From: a virus
Reading direction: 5' to 3' (one strand)
Length of the DNA stretch: 30,617 bases
Virus record (IMG/VR): IMGVR_UViG_3300042465_002266
Location: 1-30,617 of that record
The notes under the pieces were generated by a model that was not told where the DNA came from, did no database searches, and was given only the letters and a program-made list of their open reading frames with translations. How positions within the stretch are numbered: position 1 is the first letter of the stretch; every line of letters begins with the position of its first letter. Position numbers and translations under genes: made by a program. This document shows, one piece after another, positions 7,885 to 17,400 of the stretch.

Positions 7885-7896
7885 TCGTAAGCAACG

Positions 7897-7919
7897 AGAG
7901 GCAGGAAACTGCCTCTTTT
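7897..7919 (+). terminator. rho-independent terminator after the capsid gene
   Basis: AGAGGCAG (7897-7904) pairs perfectly with CTGCCTCT (7909-7916) around a GAAA tetraloop, a stable GNRA loop, followed by TTTT in total. It lies 13 bases after the capsid stop, and downstream genes lack a visible promoter. It may therefore be partial, giving a capsid-rich transcript with read-through into the connector and tail genes. Confidence 0.85.
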
Positions 7920-7932
7920 GCTGGGGGATTTT

Positions 7933-8403
7933 ATGGCACTGATAGTCGAGAATGGCACAATCGTAGCAAACGCAGACAGCTATGTTTCAGTCGCTGACTA
8001 TGAGTCATGGGCTGACGCTCGCGGCATTGAGTATGACTCAAGCGTTATAGAGTCGCAGATACTTAGGGCGATGGACTACATTGAGACCCTGCGTTTTATT
8101 GGGCAAAAGTCCACTAAGGCGCAGCCGCTTCAATTCCCGCGTGTCGGTGTTGTAGTCGATGGGTTCGAGCTGGACTATAACGAGATTCCGCAGCAACTTA
8201 AAAAAGCAGTCTTTGAATCTGTCAAAGCAGAGTCAGAAGGATTGTCTCAACTTGCCAACATTGAGCGCAGAACATTACGCGAAAAGGTGGGCGAGATTGA
8301 AGTGCAGTATGCCGAGAACAGCAACTCTCAGACATCTGTGGTTGCTATAAACAAGGCACTCTACAAGCTACTCGCACCAGCATTCTTGGTATCGCGAGCG
8401 TGA
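7933..8403 (+). CDS. head-tail connector protein (DnaT-like fold type), 156 aa
   Basis: ATG at 7933 was chosen because GGGGGA sits just upstream; the in-frame TTG at 7918 lies inside the terminator T-run. The sequence has the typical opening IVENGTIVANADSYVSVADYESWADARG, here quoted in part by its ANADSYVSV and WADARG elements. The middle ILRAMDYIE and FPRVGVV also fit the small helical connector family often annotated as DnaT-like ssDNA-binding phage protein. It likely binds the portal as the first connector ring. The gene directly follows coat and overlaps the next start (GTGA). Confidence 0.8.
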   Translation: MALIVENGTIVANADSYVSVADYESWADARGIEYDSSVIESQILRAMDYIETLRFIGQKSTKAQPLQFPRVGVVVDGFELDYNEIPQQLKKAVFESVKAESEGLSQLANIERRTLREKVGEIEVQYAENSNSQTSVVAINKALYKLLAPAFLVSRA

Positions 8404-8771
8404 GCCGTTTCAACTACACTCCATTGCAGAACTCTGCTGCCAAGCTGATAGAAAAGTTTGGTGCAGAGTACCGCTTTGAGCGTCAGATTGACCGTGACTA
8501 TGACCCAGAGACTGGCAAGCCGGTCAGCAGAAAATTTTCTTACACATCAAATGGCATTGTTGTTAGCTTTACAGAAGCCGAAAGGGGCGCGTCTAGAGTT
8601 AATGCGGGTGAAAACGTATTGCAAGGCGACATTAAGCTATTAGCAGAAAGCCTAGATTACAACATAGGCGATCTTGTAAGCGTTGATTGCTTGTCATATA
8701 GAATCATCAACATAGCAACCATTCAGGGCAGTCAGCAAGTCATGGCTGTTTACCTGCACCTGAGGAAGTAA
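8400..8771 (+). CDS. head-closure / connector protein, 123 aa
   Basis: The gene begins with GTG at 8400, overlapping the previous stop as GTGA, which indicates translational coupling. The product is beta-rich, with DYDPETGKPV near residue 35 and NIGDLVSVDCLSYRI toward the end, the look of small head-closure or stopper proteins that seal the filled head. Identification rests on position between two connector genes, size and predicted beta structure; sequence similarity in this class is weak. Confidence 0.65.
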   Translation: MSRFNYTPLQNSAAKLIEKFGAEYRFERQIDRDYDPETGKPVSRKFSYTSNGIVVSFTEAERGASRVNAGENVLQGDIKLLAESLDYNIGDLVSVDCLSYRIINIATIQGSQQVMAVYLHLRK

Positions 8772-8773
8772 TC

Positions 8774-9157
8774 ATGGCGACAATCGCCGAAGCTATTATA
8801 AACATCAACAAGCGTACAGAAAAAATGGTGCGCGGAACTGTGATTGGGTGCGCTTCACGAATTATTAAACGAACACCAGTTAAGGACGGTACTTTGCGCG
8901 GCAACTGGCAAGCATCTATCGGCCAGCCAGTGCAAACAACAATAGACAGAATGGATAAAAACGGCGCAGCTTCAGTTTCAGACGTTGCTAGAGAAGGGCA
9001 GCGACTAAACATTGGCGCAGTATTCTATATGACGAATAATCTGCCTTATGCTGCTGCTATTGAGTTCGGCTCATCAACACAAGCACCACAAGGAATGATG
9101 CGAATTGAAGTGCTAGAGACAGCAGCGGCAATCGAAGCAAACAGGATGAAAGACTGA
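8774..9157 (+). CDS. neck / tail-completion protein (HK97 gp10-like), 127 aa
   Basis: Starts 3 bases after the previous stop. The N-terminal helix is followed by IIKRTPVKDGTLRGNWQASIG and, later, YMTNNLPYAAAIEFGSS. The pattern 'TPVKDGxLRxxW...PYAxxIEFG' is a hallmark of the HK97 gp10 family acting at the head-tail junction. The C-terminus is a short helix. It overlaps the tail terminator gene by one base (TGATGG). Good family recognition, with the precise joint position inferred from gene order. Confidence 0.82.
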   Translation: MATIAEAIININKRTEKMVRGTVIGCASRIIKRTPVKDGTLRGNWQASIGQPVQTTIDRMDKNGAASVSDVAREGQRLNIGAVFYMTNNLPYAAAIEFGSSTQAPQGMMRIEVLETAAAIEANRMKD

Positions 9158-9564
9158 TGGCAACTTACTTTGCAGACATTGAGGCCGCACTAACGATACA
9201 GATGAACGCTCTTGCAAGTCGGCCTGCTGTTGCTTTTCCTAACGTAAAGTTTGAACCAAACGGCAAGAAACCTTATCTGCGAATTAACGTAATACCAGCC
9301 GAGACTGTGCAGGCATCACTCGGAGCAACAGGGAAAGATGAAACAAACGGCATCTGTCAGATCACTTGTTTTGTACCAACTGGCACAGGACGATCCGATC
9401 TGCCAGATATAATTGCCGATCATTTTAAACGCGGCACTGTTTTAAGTTATAATGGAACTAGCATCAGATTACGCTCGCCCAGTATCGGGCCAGCAATAGC
9501 AGACGGCGCATTTTATTTTGTGCCAGTATCAATCCCGTATCAGACATTTACAGAGGCTAGATAA
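9157..9564 (+). CDS. tail terminator protein (DUF4128-like), 135 aa
   Basis: This protein should cap the head-proximal end of the tail tube and define the joining surface. It has an alpha/beta layout with FPNVKFEPNGKKPYLRINV near residues 28-46, then the GICQITCFVP strand and a C-terminal AFYFVPVSIPYQTF strand, as in DUF4128/gpU-like terminators. It sits immediately before the tail tube gene, the expected order for siphophages. Confidence 0.8.
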   Translation: MATYFADIEAALTIQMNALASRPAVAFPNVKFEPNGKKPYLRINVIPAETVQASLGATGKDETNGICQITCFVPTGTGRSDLPDIIADHFKRGTVLSYNGTSIRLRSPSIGPAIADGAFYFVPVSIPYQTFTEAR

Positions 9565-9566
9565 TC

Positions 9567-10484
9567 ATGGCAATTGCAAACGGCGCACAGCACACCATCC
9601 ACTTTGTTCCCGAAGTTACCTACGGCACAACTCCTGCCGCACCAGCCTTCAAGCCTTTCCCGCACACTGGCACAAACTTAGCCATGACCAAAGACGGTCT
9701 TGAGTCTGAAAAACTGCGCGGTGATCGCCAGGTTGAGGACTTCCGTCACGGCAACCAGTCAATCAGCGGTGATGTAACCTCAGAGTTCGAGTACGGTGAT
9801 CTTGATGACATTTTGCAGGCCGTACTGTGCGGCACTTGGGCTGCTGACGTTTTAAAGGCAGGCGTGACCCGCAGATCGTTTACGCTTGAGCGCAAGTTTG
9901 CTGATCTTGCTACGCCAGAGTTTCACCGATACACAGGCTGCGAATTCAACACGTTTGCAATGTCTGTTAGCCCTAATGCAATCGTCACTGCAACCTTTGG
10001 CGTGATTGGTAAAGGTCTTACACTTGCAACGACTGCAATAGCCAGCAGCACATACGCTTCACCATCAGCGGTTCAACCTTTCGACAGTTTCACTGGCTCA
10101 ATTACTGAAGGCGGCTCACCGATTGCTGTTGTGACAAGCATTGAGTTTACATTGGAGAACGGTCTTGAGCCTTTGTTCGCAGTTGGCAGCAAGACAACAA
10201 ATCGGCCATCAATCGGCAAGTCTCGACTGACAGGCACGATGACAACCTACTTTGAAAGCAAGACGCTCTACGAAAAATTCATCAACGAAACATCCTCCAG
10301 CATCGTGCTGACACTTGTTGATCTTGCAGGCAATGACTATGAGTTTGACTTTCCAAACGTCAAATACAACTCAGGTCAGCCAGACGTATCAGGTGAAGGC
10401 GCAGTCACTATCAGCATGGACTTTATTGCTCTTTATGATGCGACAGACGCAAGCCAGATCGTTATAACCCGCGATCCGGTATAA
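9567..10484 (+). CDS. major tail tube protein
   Basis: The 305-aa protein should stack as hexamers to make the tail tube. The N-terminal VPEVTYGTTPAAPAFKPF followed by the GNQSISGDVTSEFEYGDLDDIL region is typical of phage tail tube proteins of the 'Phage_tube_2' type. The C-terminal half has VKYNSGQPDVSGEGAVTISMDF, a common closing strand pattern. It follows the tail terminator and precedes the assembly chaperone. The length is at the upper end for a tube protein and may include an additional surface Ig-like portion, which I cannot delimit. Confidence 0.88.
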   Translation: MAIANGAQHTIHFVPEVTYGTTPAAPAFKPFPHTGTNLAMTKDGLESEKLRGDRQVEDFRHGNQSISGDVTSEFEYGDLDDILQAVLCGTWAADVLKAGVTRRSFTLERKFADLATPEFHRYTGCEFNTFAMSVSPNAIVTATFGVIGKGLTLATTAIASSTYASPSAVQPFDSFTGSITEGGSPIAVVTSIEFTLENGLEPLFAVGSKTTNRPSIGKSRLTGTMTTYFESKTLYEKFINETSSSIVLTLVDLAGNDYEFDFPNVKYNSGQPDVSGEGAVTISMDFIALYDATDASQIVITRDPV

Positions 10485-10488
10485 CATC

Positions 10489-10872
10489 ATGGAATTGTCC
10501 AATCTGATGACTGCTGATGACCATGCGGCAGGGGCGGAGTGCAACATCTTCTCCCCTGTTGATGGAAAACTTACGGATGTTTTTATCCTTGTTGCCGGTG
10601 CTGACTCACCTGTCTGGCGTAAATCAAAGCGCAAGCAAACCACTGAGATCATGGCTGTTGCCAGATCAAAAGATACGGTTGACCTTGATTACGACAAGAT
10701 GGACATAGAGGCACTGGTTGACGCAACGCTTGGCTGGCGCGGTATCGTGAAAGATGGCGAACCGTGGGAATACAGCAAAGCAAACGCGCTTGATCTGTAC
10801 AGCAAGTCGCCTGGTATTGTTTCGCAACTGTTAGACTTTATCGCTGACAAGAGAAATTTTACCAAAGGCTGA
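10489..10872 (+). CDS. tail assembly chaperone, short form (gpG-like), 127 aa
   Basis: This soluble alpha/beta protein is thought to coat the tape measure during tail assembly. It starts four bases after the tube stop and ends in helical DKRNFTKG. Its position between tube and tape measure matches lambda gpG. Close to its stop a slippery heptamer (10854-10860) allows a -1 shift into an open frame that continues to 11192, giving a longer second form. Family identity is based on location and the frameshift layout more than on sequence. Confidence 0.8.
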   Translation: MELSNLMTADDHAAGAECNIFSPVDGKLTDVFILVAGADSPVWRKSKRKQTTEIMAVARSKDTVDLDYDKMDIEALVDATLGWRGIVKDGEPWEYSKANALDLYSKSPGIVSQLLDFIADKRNFTKG

Positions 10873-10895
10873 TTGACGAATTTGTTACCTTTGGT
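10854..10895 (+). promoter_or_regulatory. programmed -1 frameshift signal
   Basis: In the chaperone frame the heptamer A AAT TTT (10854-10860) has the X XXY YYZ form. The -1 frame has a TGA at 10845-10847 and the 0 frame ends at TGA 10870-10872, so slippage can only happen in about 25 bases, and the heptamer is in that interval. ACCAAAGG (10861-10868) pairs perfectly with CCTTTGGT (10888-10895) around a 19-base loop. The stem begins with no spacer, closer than the usual 5-9 bases, so its lower part would be open during slippage. Confidence 0.78.
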
Positions 10896-11192
10896 CGCTG
10901 GTGTTTTTACATACACGCGCACCCTGAAGGCTCATCAATCAGCCGGTACGATACGCTTAAGCAGGTCGAGAAAAGCACAGGCAAGACGCCAAAAGATTTG
11001 CAAGGCGCACCATCTGTCGGCATAGAGCATGAGGACGCGTTAAAGGCTTATAAGTCGCTGACTACGCACACATGGCAAGAGCTTGACGCTTACATGCGCT
11101 TATCTGGCAACACGCTCTCAGGCTGGGAAATAGAGGCTGTTATGACACTGGCAAAGCATAGAGACGAGGTTCCAAAATGGCCACTGAAGTAG
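10860..11192 (+). CDS. tail assembly chaperone, -1 frameshift extension (gpT-like)
   Basis: After a -1 slip at 10854-10860 translation re-enters at TAC (10860) and runs to TAG at 11190-11192, adding about 110 residues to 124 from the short form (about 234 aa in all). The extension contains LIDEFVTFGRWCFYI, a middle STGKTPKDLQGAP linker and a helical C-terminus ending DEVPKWPLK. It overlaps the tape-measure start by 16 bases. A TTG at 10998 has no supporting ribosome site, so a separate gene is less likely. The layout mirrors lambda gpGT, in which the T part binds tube subunits. Confidence 0.78.
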   Translation, partial: YQRLIDEFVTFGRWCFYIHAHPEGSSISRYDTLKQVEKSTGKTPKDLQGAPSVGIEHEDALKAYKSLTTHTWQELDAYMRLSGNTLSGWEIEAVMTLAKHRDEVPKWPLK

Positions 11193-13342
11193 TTACCCTA
11201 GTATTTGGAGCTGATACCCGCCCACTGAAAAGTGCAAATGATGAGCTTGCTAAAACAGCAGCCGCAAGTGTTCGCGCTGAAGATGCTGCAAAGAGAATGG
11301 GCACTCAGTTAAAAAACGCAGCTAATGACTCCATCAATCCGATCAAAAAAGTAACCGCAGGCATATCAGGCTTACAGTCTGCATTGATTGCCATTGCTGG
11401 CTCTGTTGTTGTTGGCCAGATTGTAAACATGGCTAATCAATTTACGGACTTAAACTCTAGATTGATTAACGCGACTGGCAGCACTGAGGCCGCTAATCAG
11501 GCGTTCAAGGCGATTACAGAAACTGCTAGAGGCACATACTCAAGCATTCAGCAAACGGCGCAAGCCTTCCTTATGAACTCAATGGCTCTTAATGAGCTTG
11601 GGTTTTCTACTAAAGAGCAAATTGATCTTGCTGACGCATTAAACAACGCTCTTGTTATTAGCGGCACAAAAGGCGATCAAGCAGCGTCAGTAATGAATGC
11701 TTTGTCAAAAGCAATGGCACTTGGCAAGCTATCCGGTGATAACTTCAACACAGTTATTCAGTCGGGCGGCAGAGTTGTTCAAGCGTTAGCTGATGGCTTG
11801 GGTGTTACGACAAGCGAGCTTAGAAGTATGGCTGCTGATGGCCTGCTGACCACTGAGGTTCTTGTAAAGTCTCTGACTGGTGAGGTCTCCACTCTGCGCC
11901 GTGAAGCAGCAGCAATGCCTGCAACTATTGCTGATGGCATGGTTCTGTTTAAAAACTCAATGTTTGGGCTGATCGGTACACTTAACGAAGTATCAGGTGT
12001 TAGCCAATCAGTCTCTGGGCTAATTGTTGGCATTGCTGACTCGGTGCAAGGCTTTACTAATCGAATCGTCACGGCAAGAGAAAGACAGCAAGAATTTAAC
12101 GAAGTGTTTCAAGAGCTGTCTACCTTAACAACAACTGGCTATGTGCCTGCACTTGATGAGGCAATCAACTACGTTAATCGTTTGATTGAGTCTAAACTTG
12201 ATCTGATTGATGTGAGTTTGCTGGAAAACAAATCAATTACACAAAACCAAGAAGTGATTGACAGAGTTAATGCTCTTTATGGTGAGGCATCAAGACAGAG
12301 GCAACGACACAATCAAGTTGTCGGTGAGCAGAACCAGTTGTCTGCAATGCTTAACGCAACACTGCGTGAAAAAGCAGGCATTGTTGAAGAAGTCACTGCC
12401 AACGAAGGCCAAAATAACAATGCAACAGAAGCATCAATCAGCCTAGCATCACAAGTGATGGCATCAATCGCTGATGAAATTTATGCGCTTAACCTAAGTA
12501 ATCGCGAGCGAGCATTACGGGCAAACTTGATCGCGCTTGGCAATGACGCAACACCGGCTGAAGTGGCGGCAATCGTTGCTGCTACAAATGCGCTTTATGA
12601 TGAGCGAGACGCACTGGCAGCTTTGAATGAAGTAAAGTCAGTGCAGGCAGGCAAGCCAGGCGGCGGGAAAATAAAAAGCTTGGCAGAAACAGAGCGCGAG
12701 CAGCAGCAAGAAAGATTTGCTGAATTGCTTTTATGGAAGCAGGCAGAAGTTCGGCTTGATAACCGCGCAAACGATGCAAGGCTAGAGCGACAAAGAGAAC
12801 AAACATCTCAGCTTCTCGCATTTGAAGATGTGTTGCTGCAAGGCAAAAACTCTGCACTCGGCGAAGCATATCGAATTGGCGTGAATTATGCTGATAAAGA
12901 AAAGCGCGAGACTGCTGCAAAGATTATCTCTGACAGCTACGCTGCGGCGATGGGAGCTTTTAAATCACTGTCAGGCATTCCATTTATTGGCCCGGCTTTG
13001 GGCGCAGCAGCAGCAGGAGGCATTCTAGCGGCTGGTGTCTCTTATTCTGCTAAGTCACTTGCTGGTCGGGCATTAGGCGGTCAGGTGCGCGGTGGCGAGT
13101 CTTATGTTGTGGGCGAGCGTGGGCCAGAAGTTCTAACAATGGGATCAACTGGTGGCAAGATTATTCCTAACTCTGCTATTTCAAATCTTCCAGCTTCAGG
13201 AATAATAAACAACACTGCCAACGTCACATTCAGCATAACCGCAAACGACACACGCGGCTTTGATGAGCTGCTGTTGAAACGGCGCGGCATGATTGCTAGT
13301 TTGGTGCAGTCATCACTTAATAACTTGGGCAGAAGCATATGA
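11177..13342 (+). CDS. tail tape measure protein
   Basis: This 721-aa protein should set tail length and take part in DNA entry; at about 0.15 nm per residue it predicts a tail of roughly 100 nm. The N-terminus has a coiled region (ANDELAKTAAASVRAEDAA), a hydrophobic segment (ALIAIAGSVVVGQIVNMAN, about 72-90), and a TP901-type core with QTAQAFLMNSMALNELG and GDNFNTVIQSGGRVVQAL. A second hydrophobic stretch (IPFIGPALGAAAAGGILAAG) precedes the typical ending GRALGGQVRGGESYVVGERG and IIPN. The start is well fixed by overlap with the chaperone extension, and it overlaps the next gene by four bases. Confidence 0.95.
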   Translation: MATEVVTLVFGADTRPLKSANDELAKTAAASVRAEDAAKRMGTQLKNAANDSINPIKKVTAGISGLQSALIAIAGSVVVGQIVNMANQFTDLNSRLINATGSTEAANQAFKAITETARGTYSSIQQTAQAFLMNSMALNELGFSTKEQIDLADALNNALVISGTKGDQAASVMNALSKAMALGKLSGDNFNTVIQSGGRVVQALADGLGVTTSELRSMAADGLLTTEVLVKSLTGEVSTLRREAAAMPATIADGMVLFKNSMFGLIGTLNEVSGVSQSVSGLIVGIADSVQGFTNRIVTARERQQEFNEVFQELSTLTTTGYVPALDEAINYVNRLIESKLDLIDVSLLENKSITQNQEVIDRVNALYGEASRQRQRHNQVVGEQNQLSAMLNATLREKAGIVEEVTANEGQNNNATEASISLASQVMASIADEIYALNLSNRERALRANLIALGNDATPAEVAAIVAATNALYDERDALAALNEVKSVQAGKPGGGKIKSLAETEREQQQERFAELLLWKQAEVRLDNRANDARLERQREQTSQLLAFEDVLLQGKNSALGEAYRIGVNYADKEKRETAAKIISDSYAAAMGAFKSLSGIPFIGPALGAAAAGGILAAGVSYSAKSLAGRALGGQVRGGESYVVGERGPEVLTMGSTGGKIIPNSAISNLPASGIINNTANVTFSITANDTRGFDELLLKRRGMIASLVQSSLNNLGRSI

Positions 13343-13917
13343 GTGGCACATATCCGGCAGACCCGATTGCTTCAAGGGTGCAGATTTCATCATTAAAATT
13401 TAACCTGATGTCTGAGTCATTATCAGGCAGGCGACAGGTGCGCGGGATAGGCTCGCAGCGATGGTCAATCACGGCATCTTATAACCCAATGACACGCGCA
13501 GAGTTTATGCCTGTCTACGCTTTTATCGTTGCCCAAAATGGACAGTTTGAAACCTTTACCTTTTCGCCTCCAGTTGTTGGCTCAACATCAGGCACAGCAA
13601 CCGGCACTGTGACAACAAACACAAGCGTATCAATCGGGGCAACAACTGTATCGCTGACTGGATTAACTGGATCACTGAAGGCTGGCGATTACATCAAGTT
13701 CGCAAACCACACAAAAATCTACATGCTGATGGCTGACAGATCAGGTGCGGGGACAGTAGCAATACAACCTCCTCTGGTTGCTGCTGTAGCCTCTGGTCAG
13801 GGCGTTACTTATAACGATGTCCCATTCACTGTTCGGCTTGATAACGACCTCCAGCAGTACTCTCTGAACGGCTTTGAGCGTTATATTTACGAAGTTGACA
13901 TGGTGGAAGCATTATGA
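13339..13917 (+). CDS. distal tail / minor tail protein, 192 aa
   Basis: ATG overlaps the tape-measure stop (ATGA). Residues about 15-80 carry QISSLKFNLMSESLSGRRQV and WSITASYNPMTRAEFMPVYAF, and the C-terminus returns to a beta domain (FTVRLDNDLQQYSLNGFERYIYEVDMVEA). Between them is a Thr/Gly-rich inserted beta domain (about 85-160). A split N/C tube-like domain with an insertion is the plan of distal tail proteins that join tube to tip. Position right after the tape measure agrees. The exact family is not certain. Confidence 0.7.
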   Translation: MSGTYPADPIASRVQISSLKFNLMSESLSGRRQVRGIGSQRWSITASYNPMTRAEFMPVYAFIVAQNGQFETFTFSPPVVGSTSGTATGTVTTNTSVSIGATTVSLTGLTGSLKAGDYIKFANHTKIYMLMADRSGAGTVAIQPPLVAAVASGQGVTYNDVPFTVRLDNDLQQYSLNGFERYIYEVDMVEAL

Positions 13918-14468
13918 CCCGCGCTATTAATGCAGCCACTATCACGGCACTACAATCAGATGCGTTTAACATGGCGCATTTGATTCAGTTGGACTTTACC
14001 ACAGCAGTAAAGCTGACAGACTGGGGCAGAAACATAGCTGCGCTGTCTACTACCTTTCTAAGTTCTCCGCATCTTGTTGGCATTGGTGACTCATCTGAGT
14101 CTACTGATATTCGCGTCAACTCCATTGACCTTGTTTTATCAGGTGTCGAGCAAACCTTTATTGCTTTGTTTCTGACCAATAACTACATGGATGTGCGGGC
14201 GCGAATCTGGAAGGCGGTTCTTGATTCAGCAGATGCAATAATAGGCGATCCGTTTTTAGTGTTTGATGGGCGCATCAGCAGTTACAGCATAAGTGACGAC
14301 AGCGGCACAAGTGAGATCAGTATTGAGATGTCTTCACACTGGAAAGACTTTGAATTGAGCAAGGGCAGGCGCACAAACAGAAACAGCCAGCAGTATTATT
14401 TTCCAGCAGACAAGGGTTTGGACTTTGCCGGTGTTATTGTAAAAAACTTAAAGTGGGGTAAAGGCTAA
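13914..14468 (+). CDS. baseplate hub / tail assembly protein (DUF2163-like), 184 aa
   Basis: It overlaps the upstream gene by ATGA. Its opening MAHLIQLDFTTAVKLTDWGR, then VRARIWKAVLD and VFDGRISSYSISDD, fit the DUF2163-type hub proteins that follow the distal tail protein in GTA-like and siphophage tails. The final SRHWKDF-like element appears here as SSHWKDFE, followed by RRTNRNSQQYYFPADKGLDF. It probably connects the distal tail ring to the J-like tip encoded next, with which it shares one base of overlap. Confidence 0.75.
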   Translation: MTRAINAATITALQSDAFNMAHLIQLDFTTAVKLTDWGRNIAALSTTFLSSPHLVGIGDSSESTDIRVNSIDLVLSGVEQTFIALFLTNNYMDVRARIWKAVLDSADAIIGDPFLVFDGRISSYSISDDSGTSEISIEMSSHWKDFELSKGRRTNRNSQQYYFPADKGLDFAGVIVKNLKWGKG

Positions 14469-17400
14469 TGGCGCTTCCAGTATTACCAGCAGCGGCATCA
14501 GCAGCAGGGTCTGCGGGGGCTTCTGCAATAGCAGTATCATCAGCAACAGCAGGGTCATCACTGGCTGCGGCTCTTGGGCCAATAGGGCTTGGTGTTGCCC
14601 TGTTGAGCGCAGGCATCTCCTACTTTTCGCAGCGCAAGGCTAAAAAGAAAGCCAAGAAAGCAGCAAGGTCTGCACTTGGTGAATTGTTAAACTTTGACGG
14701 CACTAACAATTTTATTCCTGTTATCTATGGTGTGAGGCGAATAGAAGGAACTCTGGTTTATATCTCCACTAATGATGCGCCTGGCGGTGATCCTAACGAG
14801 TTTTTATATCTGGTCTACGCTCTTTGTGAAGGCGAGGTGCATCAGATATTAGAGGCAGATGTTTTGATTGATGACCTGCCAGTTAGTGATACTAGATTTG
14901 ATTACACCGATTCTATTAATACATCAATTTATCTTGGCACTGATGCACAAACAGCAGATTCAATGCTGATTAACGAAACAGCAGACTGGACGGCTGACCA
15001 CAAACTCAGCGGTATTGCTTACATCCGTGTGCGGTTGAAATGGGACAGAAAAGCCTTTAACAATATTCCGGTCGTGTCTGCACTTGTCTACGGTAAAGAG
15101 GTTTATGACCCGCGAACAGCGACAACCGCTTTCTCAACAAATCCTGCGCTGTGCATACGCGACTATTTAACGAATGAGCGATACGGCAAAGGGCTTGATG
15201 TAAGCCTAATTGACGATACTGCAATCAGTGCTGCTGCTGACTTTTATGATACGACTGTGACGTTTTACACAGGCGGCACAACGGGCAAGGTGTTTGAGTT
15301 TAACGCGATTGTGGACACTGAGCAGTCAATTCTTGATAACCTCAAAGACATGATGCTCTGTTGCCGTGGCTTTATGCCGTACACGAATGGCATCTACCAG
15401 TTAATACCCGATAAGTCAGCATCAAGTGTTTTTGCTTTTGACACTGACAACATCATCAGCGGCATATCCATCAGGGGCGAGAATAAGGCAGACAAATATA
15501 ATCGCATGGTCTGCACATTTACCGATCCGACAAACAACTATCAGGAAAATACAGTCATCTGGCCAGAGGCTGGCTCTACAGAAGAAATTGCTTTCCTGCT
15601 AGAAGATAACGGAACAGAGCTAATCGGTGAGATTGACCTGCCATACATTACAAACTTTTATGCTGCTCGTGATCTTGCGAGGGTGTTCTTGCTGCGCTCT
15701 CGCAACGCTATTAGGACATCGTTCAGCGCAAACAGTGACGCTCTGAATGTTTCTGTTGGCGATGTTGTCACAGTGACGCACCCAACGCCGGCATGGAGCG
15801 CAAAGCCGTTCCAAGTCGAAGAAGTGGCAATCAACTACGATGGCACATGCACTGTTGCACTGATTGAGTACGACAGCTCTATCTACAGTTACGATCCAGC
15901 CTCTGAGCAACTGGCATATGCTGATACTGACCTGCCAAATCCATTCGCAGTTGCTGCGCCAACGAGCCTAGTCGTTACTGAATCAACTTTGCTAAGTGAG
16001 GACGGCACAGTAGTAAGGGAAATTGATCTTGCATGGACAGCGGCTGATGATGCGTTTGTTGAAAGCTACGAACTGCAATTTAAACTGTCTGCGGCAACAG
16101 AATATTTTTCTGTGTTTACATTCGAACCAAGATACGTTGCAACCTATGGCGCAGTTGGCGAAGTCTATAATTACAGAATAAGAGCTATCAATTCACTAGG
16201 TGTTAGCAGTGCATTTTTAACTGGAACATATACCACTGTTGGTGATGTTACTGCGCCTGCTACCCCGACTGGGTTAACGATAACTGGCAGCTATAACGAA
16301 GCAATCCTTAAGTGGAACCTTGCAACGGAAAAGGATTACAAAGAAACTTTAATCTTTTCCAACACGGTTAATTCAATACCTGCAACGCCAACCCTGATTA
16401 TAACCGGCAACACAGTAACAGTTTTTGATCTAGCTAAAAGCACAACATTCTACGTCTGGCTGAAGCATGTGGATTTTAGCGGCAACATATCTGCTGCAAG
16501 CACTGTAGTTACGTTTAGCACAACCAGCGGTTTGACAGATGTTGCACTTGCCGACAATGCGGTGACAACTCCTAAAATAAATGCTGCTGCTGTGACTGAG
16601 GCTAAAATAAATGACGGCGCAGTGACTGTTAATAAAGTTGGAACTGGCGCGATTACAAACGCTAAACTTGATGCAAATGCCGTGGCAGCTAACGTGTTCG
16701 CTGCTGGTGTGCAGCCAATTGGCATAGCAGCGACAGTGCCGCTGAGTAGAACAGTTGATACGATATTTGTTACCGCAGATGCAAAGTTATACCGATGGAA
16801 TGGCAGTGCTTACATCAAGACTGTAGACGATGGTGACATCACTGGGATGGTAGTCAGCAAGCTCACTGCTGGCACTATCAATGTAGCTATCACCACCACA
16901 AACATTTTGCAGCTATCAACAGATGGCAAGATATACACAGCAGGCAAGACCTCCGCAGCCAGTACAACAGCCGGTGTATTTCTTGGGCATGACGGCGGGT
17001 CGAATTATGACTTTGCTGTAGGTGATGGCACGAAGTCTATCGTATGGGATGGGTCGGCGGGGACGTTTGTTATTACGAACGTGAATCTGGCAACGAATGG
17101 ACAGGTAAGTGCTACTGGCACAACATCTAGCGCGGAAGGTAACGCTTGTATTGTAGGTGCATCAGCAACCAGCGGAGTTCGCGGCGGTGTGTTTATTGCA
17201 ACTGACACATCCGGTGCTGTTGGCGTTTCTACATCTGGTTCAGGGTTATATGGTAAAACAGCAGGCACAAGTACTAGTGCGCCTGGTGTTTTAGCAAGCT
17301 CAGGCTCTGGAGGCTACGCACTAGCAACTGAAACCGGCAGCATAATTATTAATTCTGCAACTTCAAACATGATTATCGGCACAGCCACTAACACTGGCAA

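Noticed and set aside
7918-7932. Alternative TTG start five codons upstream for the first connector gene
   Set aside because: It lies in the terminator T-run, whereas ATG at 7933 has a GGGGGA ribosome site.
10998-11192. A separate 64-aa gene starting at TTG
   Set aside because: No ribosome site precedes the TTG, and the frame is open upstream to the slippery site; a -1 frameshift extension of the chaperone explains it better.
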